From Lyngbya sp. CCAP 1446/10 (lineage in GTDB: Bacteria; Cyanobacteriota; Cyanobacteriia; Cyanobacteriales; Microcoleaceae): 64,000 bases of DNA. The notes under the pieces are model-generated. The model saw only the letters and a program-made list of their open reading frames with translations. It was not told the DNA's origin and searched no databases. A program made the translations under genes and the position numbers. This document shows positions 63,778 through 64,000 of the stretch, piece by piece. Where the stretch lies: NCBI RefSeq assembly GCF_026130175.1, contig NZ_JAIGNI010000041.1, positions 1 through 64,000 of the forward strand, read 5' to 3'. Position 1 is the first letter of the stretch; each line of letters begins with the position of its first letter.

Positions 63778-63843
63778 GTAAGGTGCGTCGCTGTAAGATT
63801 GTCGATTTTTATGCAAGGGATTGTCGATGGCGACGCACCCTAC
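63778..63843. repeat. GTAGGGTGCGTCGCTG inverted-repeat element, copy 2
   Basis: GTAAGGTGCGTCGCTG (63778-63793) and TGGCGACGCACCCTAC (63828-63843) are near-perfect arms, matching the element at 62790-62853 with a different middle. It is between two converging genes. Confidence 0.8.
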
Positions 63844-63866
63844 AATTACTTCCCAGTATTATCTCT

Positions 63867-64000
63867 TCAACCGTTCACATAATAATCCCGCGTTCCCTTC
63901 GCATTCATCGCTTCTCCCAGTCGATTTAACCCGTACACATAAGCAGCAGTTCTCATGGAAACTGACAATTCCTGAGATTTTTTCCAAATTGCCTCAGTTT
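63867..64000 (-). CDS. C-terminal end of a glutamate dehydrogenase-like protein (partial)
   Basis: On the minus strand the frame entering at 64000 and stopping at 63867-63869 reads TEAIWKKSQELSVSMRTAAYVYGLNRLGEAMNAKGTRDYYVNG. The MRTAAYVYGLNRLGEA helix is the usual C-terminal helix of Glu/Leu/Phe/Val dehydrogenases that form NAD(P)H-dependent glutamate from 2-oxoglutarate. Only about 43 residues are in the window, so cofactor preference cannot be judged. Confidence 0.75.
   Translation of the reverse strand, partial: TEAIWKKSQELSVSMRTAAYVYGLNRLGEAMNAKGTRDYYVNG

Overview
The window is chromosomal DNA of a filamentous cyanobacterium, most like Microcoleus/Oscillatoria (Oscillatoriales). The pointers are psbO for the photosystem II manganese-stabilizing protein, a SigF-type group 3 sigma factor, many GCGATCGC (HIP1-type) octamers, heptameric short tandem repeats, Uma2 proteins and HstK-type Ser/Thr-His hybrid kinases. 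The genus is inferred; there is no rRNA or tRNA gene here to settle it.

Left part (1-15.4 kb): mostly unlinked genes. They are two Uma2-fold proteins, an orphan ABC ATPase, a small conserved protein, an HDAC-like deacetylase, gyrA with an acidic insert, an RNase D-like exonuclease with a duplicated C-terminal module, a two-gene ImmA-type peptidase/PIN-like unit that looks like a toxin-antitoxin or stress module with palindromes in its promoter region, a large von Willebrand A protein and an AEC transporter. Spacers are filled with palindromic dispersed repeats.

Middle (15.5-44.1 kb): the dominant feature. Five consecutive same-strand paralogous genes, each 5.4-6.0 kb, encode Ser/Thr kinase - STAND/AAA-like ATPase - helical region - GAF - (PAS) - histidine kinase proteins, together about 28.5 kb. 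The four spacers are 80, 71, 71 and 80 nt; the two 80-nt spacers match each other, as do the two 71-nt spacers. The genes are mosaics of one another, all carry DFS instead of DFG, and several carry in-frame copies of the palindromic repeats that also occur between genes. No response regulator is encoded in the window.

Right part (44.1-64 kb): an RTX protein with a Thr/Pro minisatellite, psbO, a sigF-like gene, an aspartate aminotransferase, apt and an oligopeptide-type ABC permease. These are followed by an accessory stretch: a BrnT/BrnA pair whose toxin has an early nonsense codon, then a leucine-rich-repeat/DUF6745-like gene broken by a tnpB-only IS200/IS605-type element, a one-base frameshift and a nonsense codon. 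Next come a 106-bp MITE with an apparent 8-bp target duplication, an RTX/DUF4394 protein with a recent internal duplication, and a class II ribonucleotide reductase gene. The reductase is split by a 253-nt candidate group I intron exactly between the codons for the active-site Cys and Glu. The window ends with a small XRE regulator, a putative toxin-tail/immunity pair bracketed by related inverted repeats, and the 3' end of a glutamate dehydrogenase-like gene.
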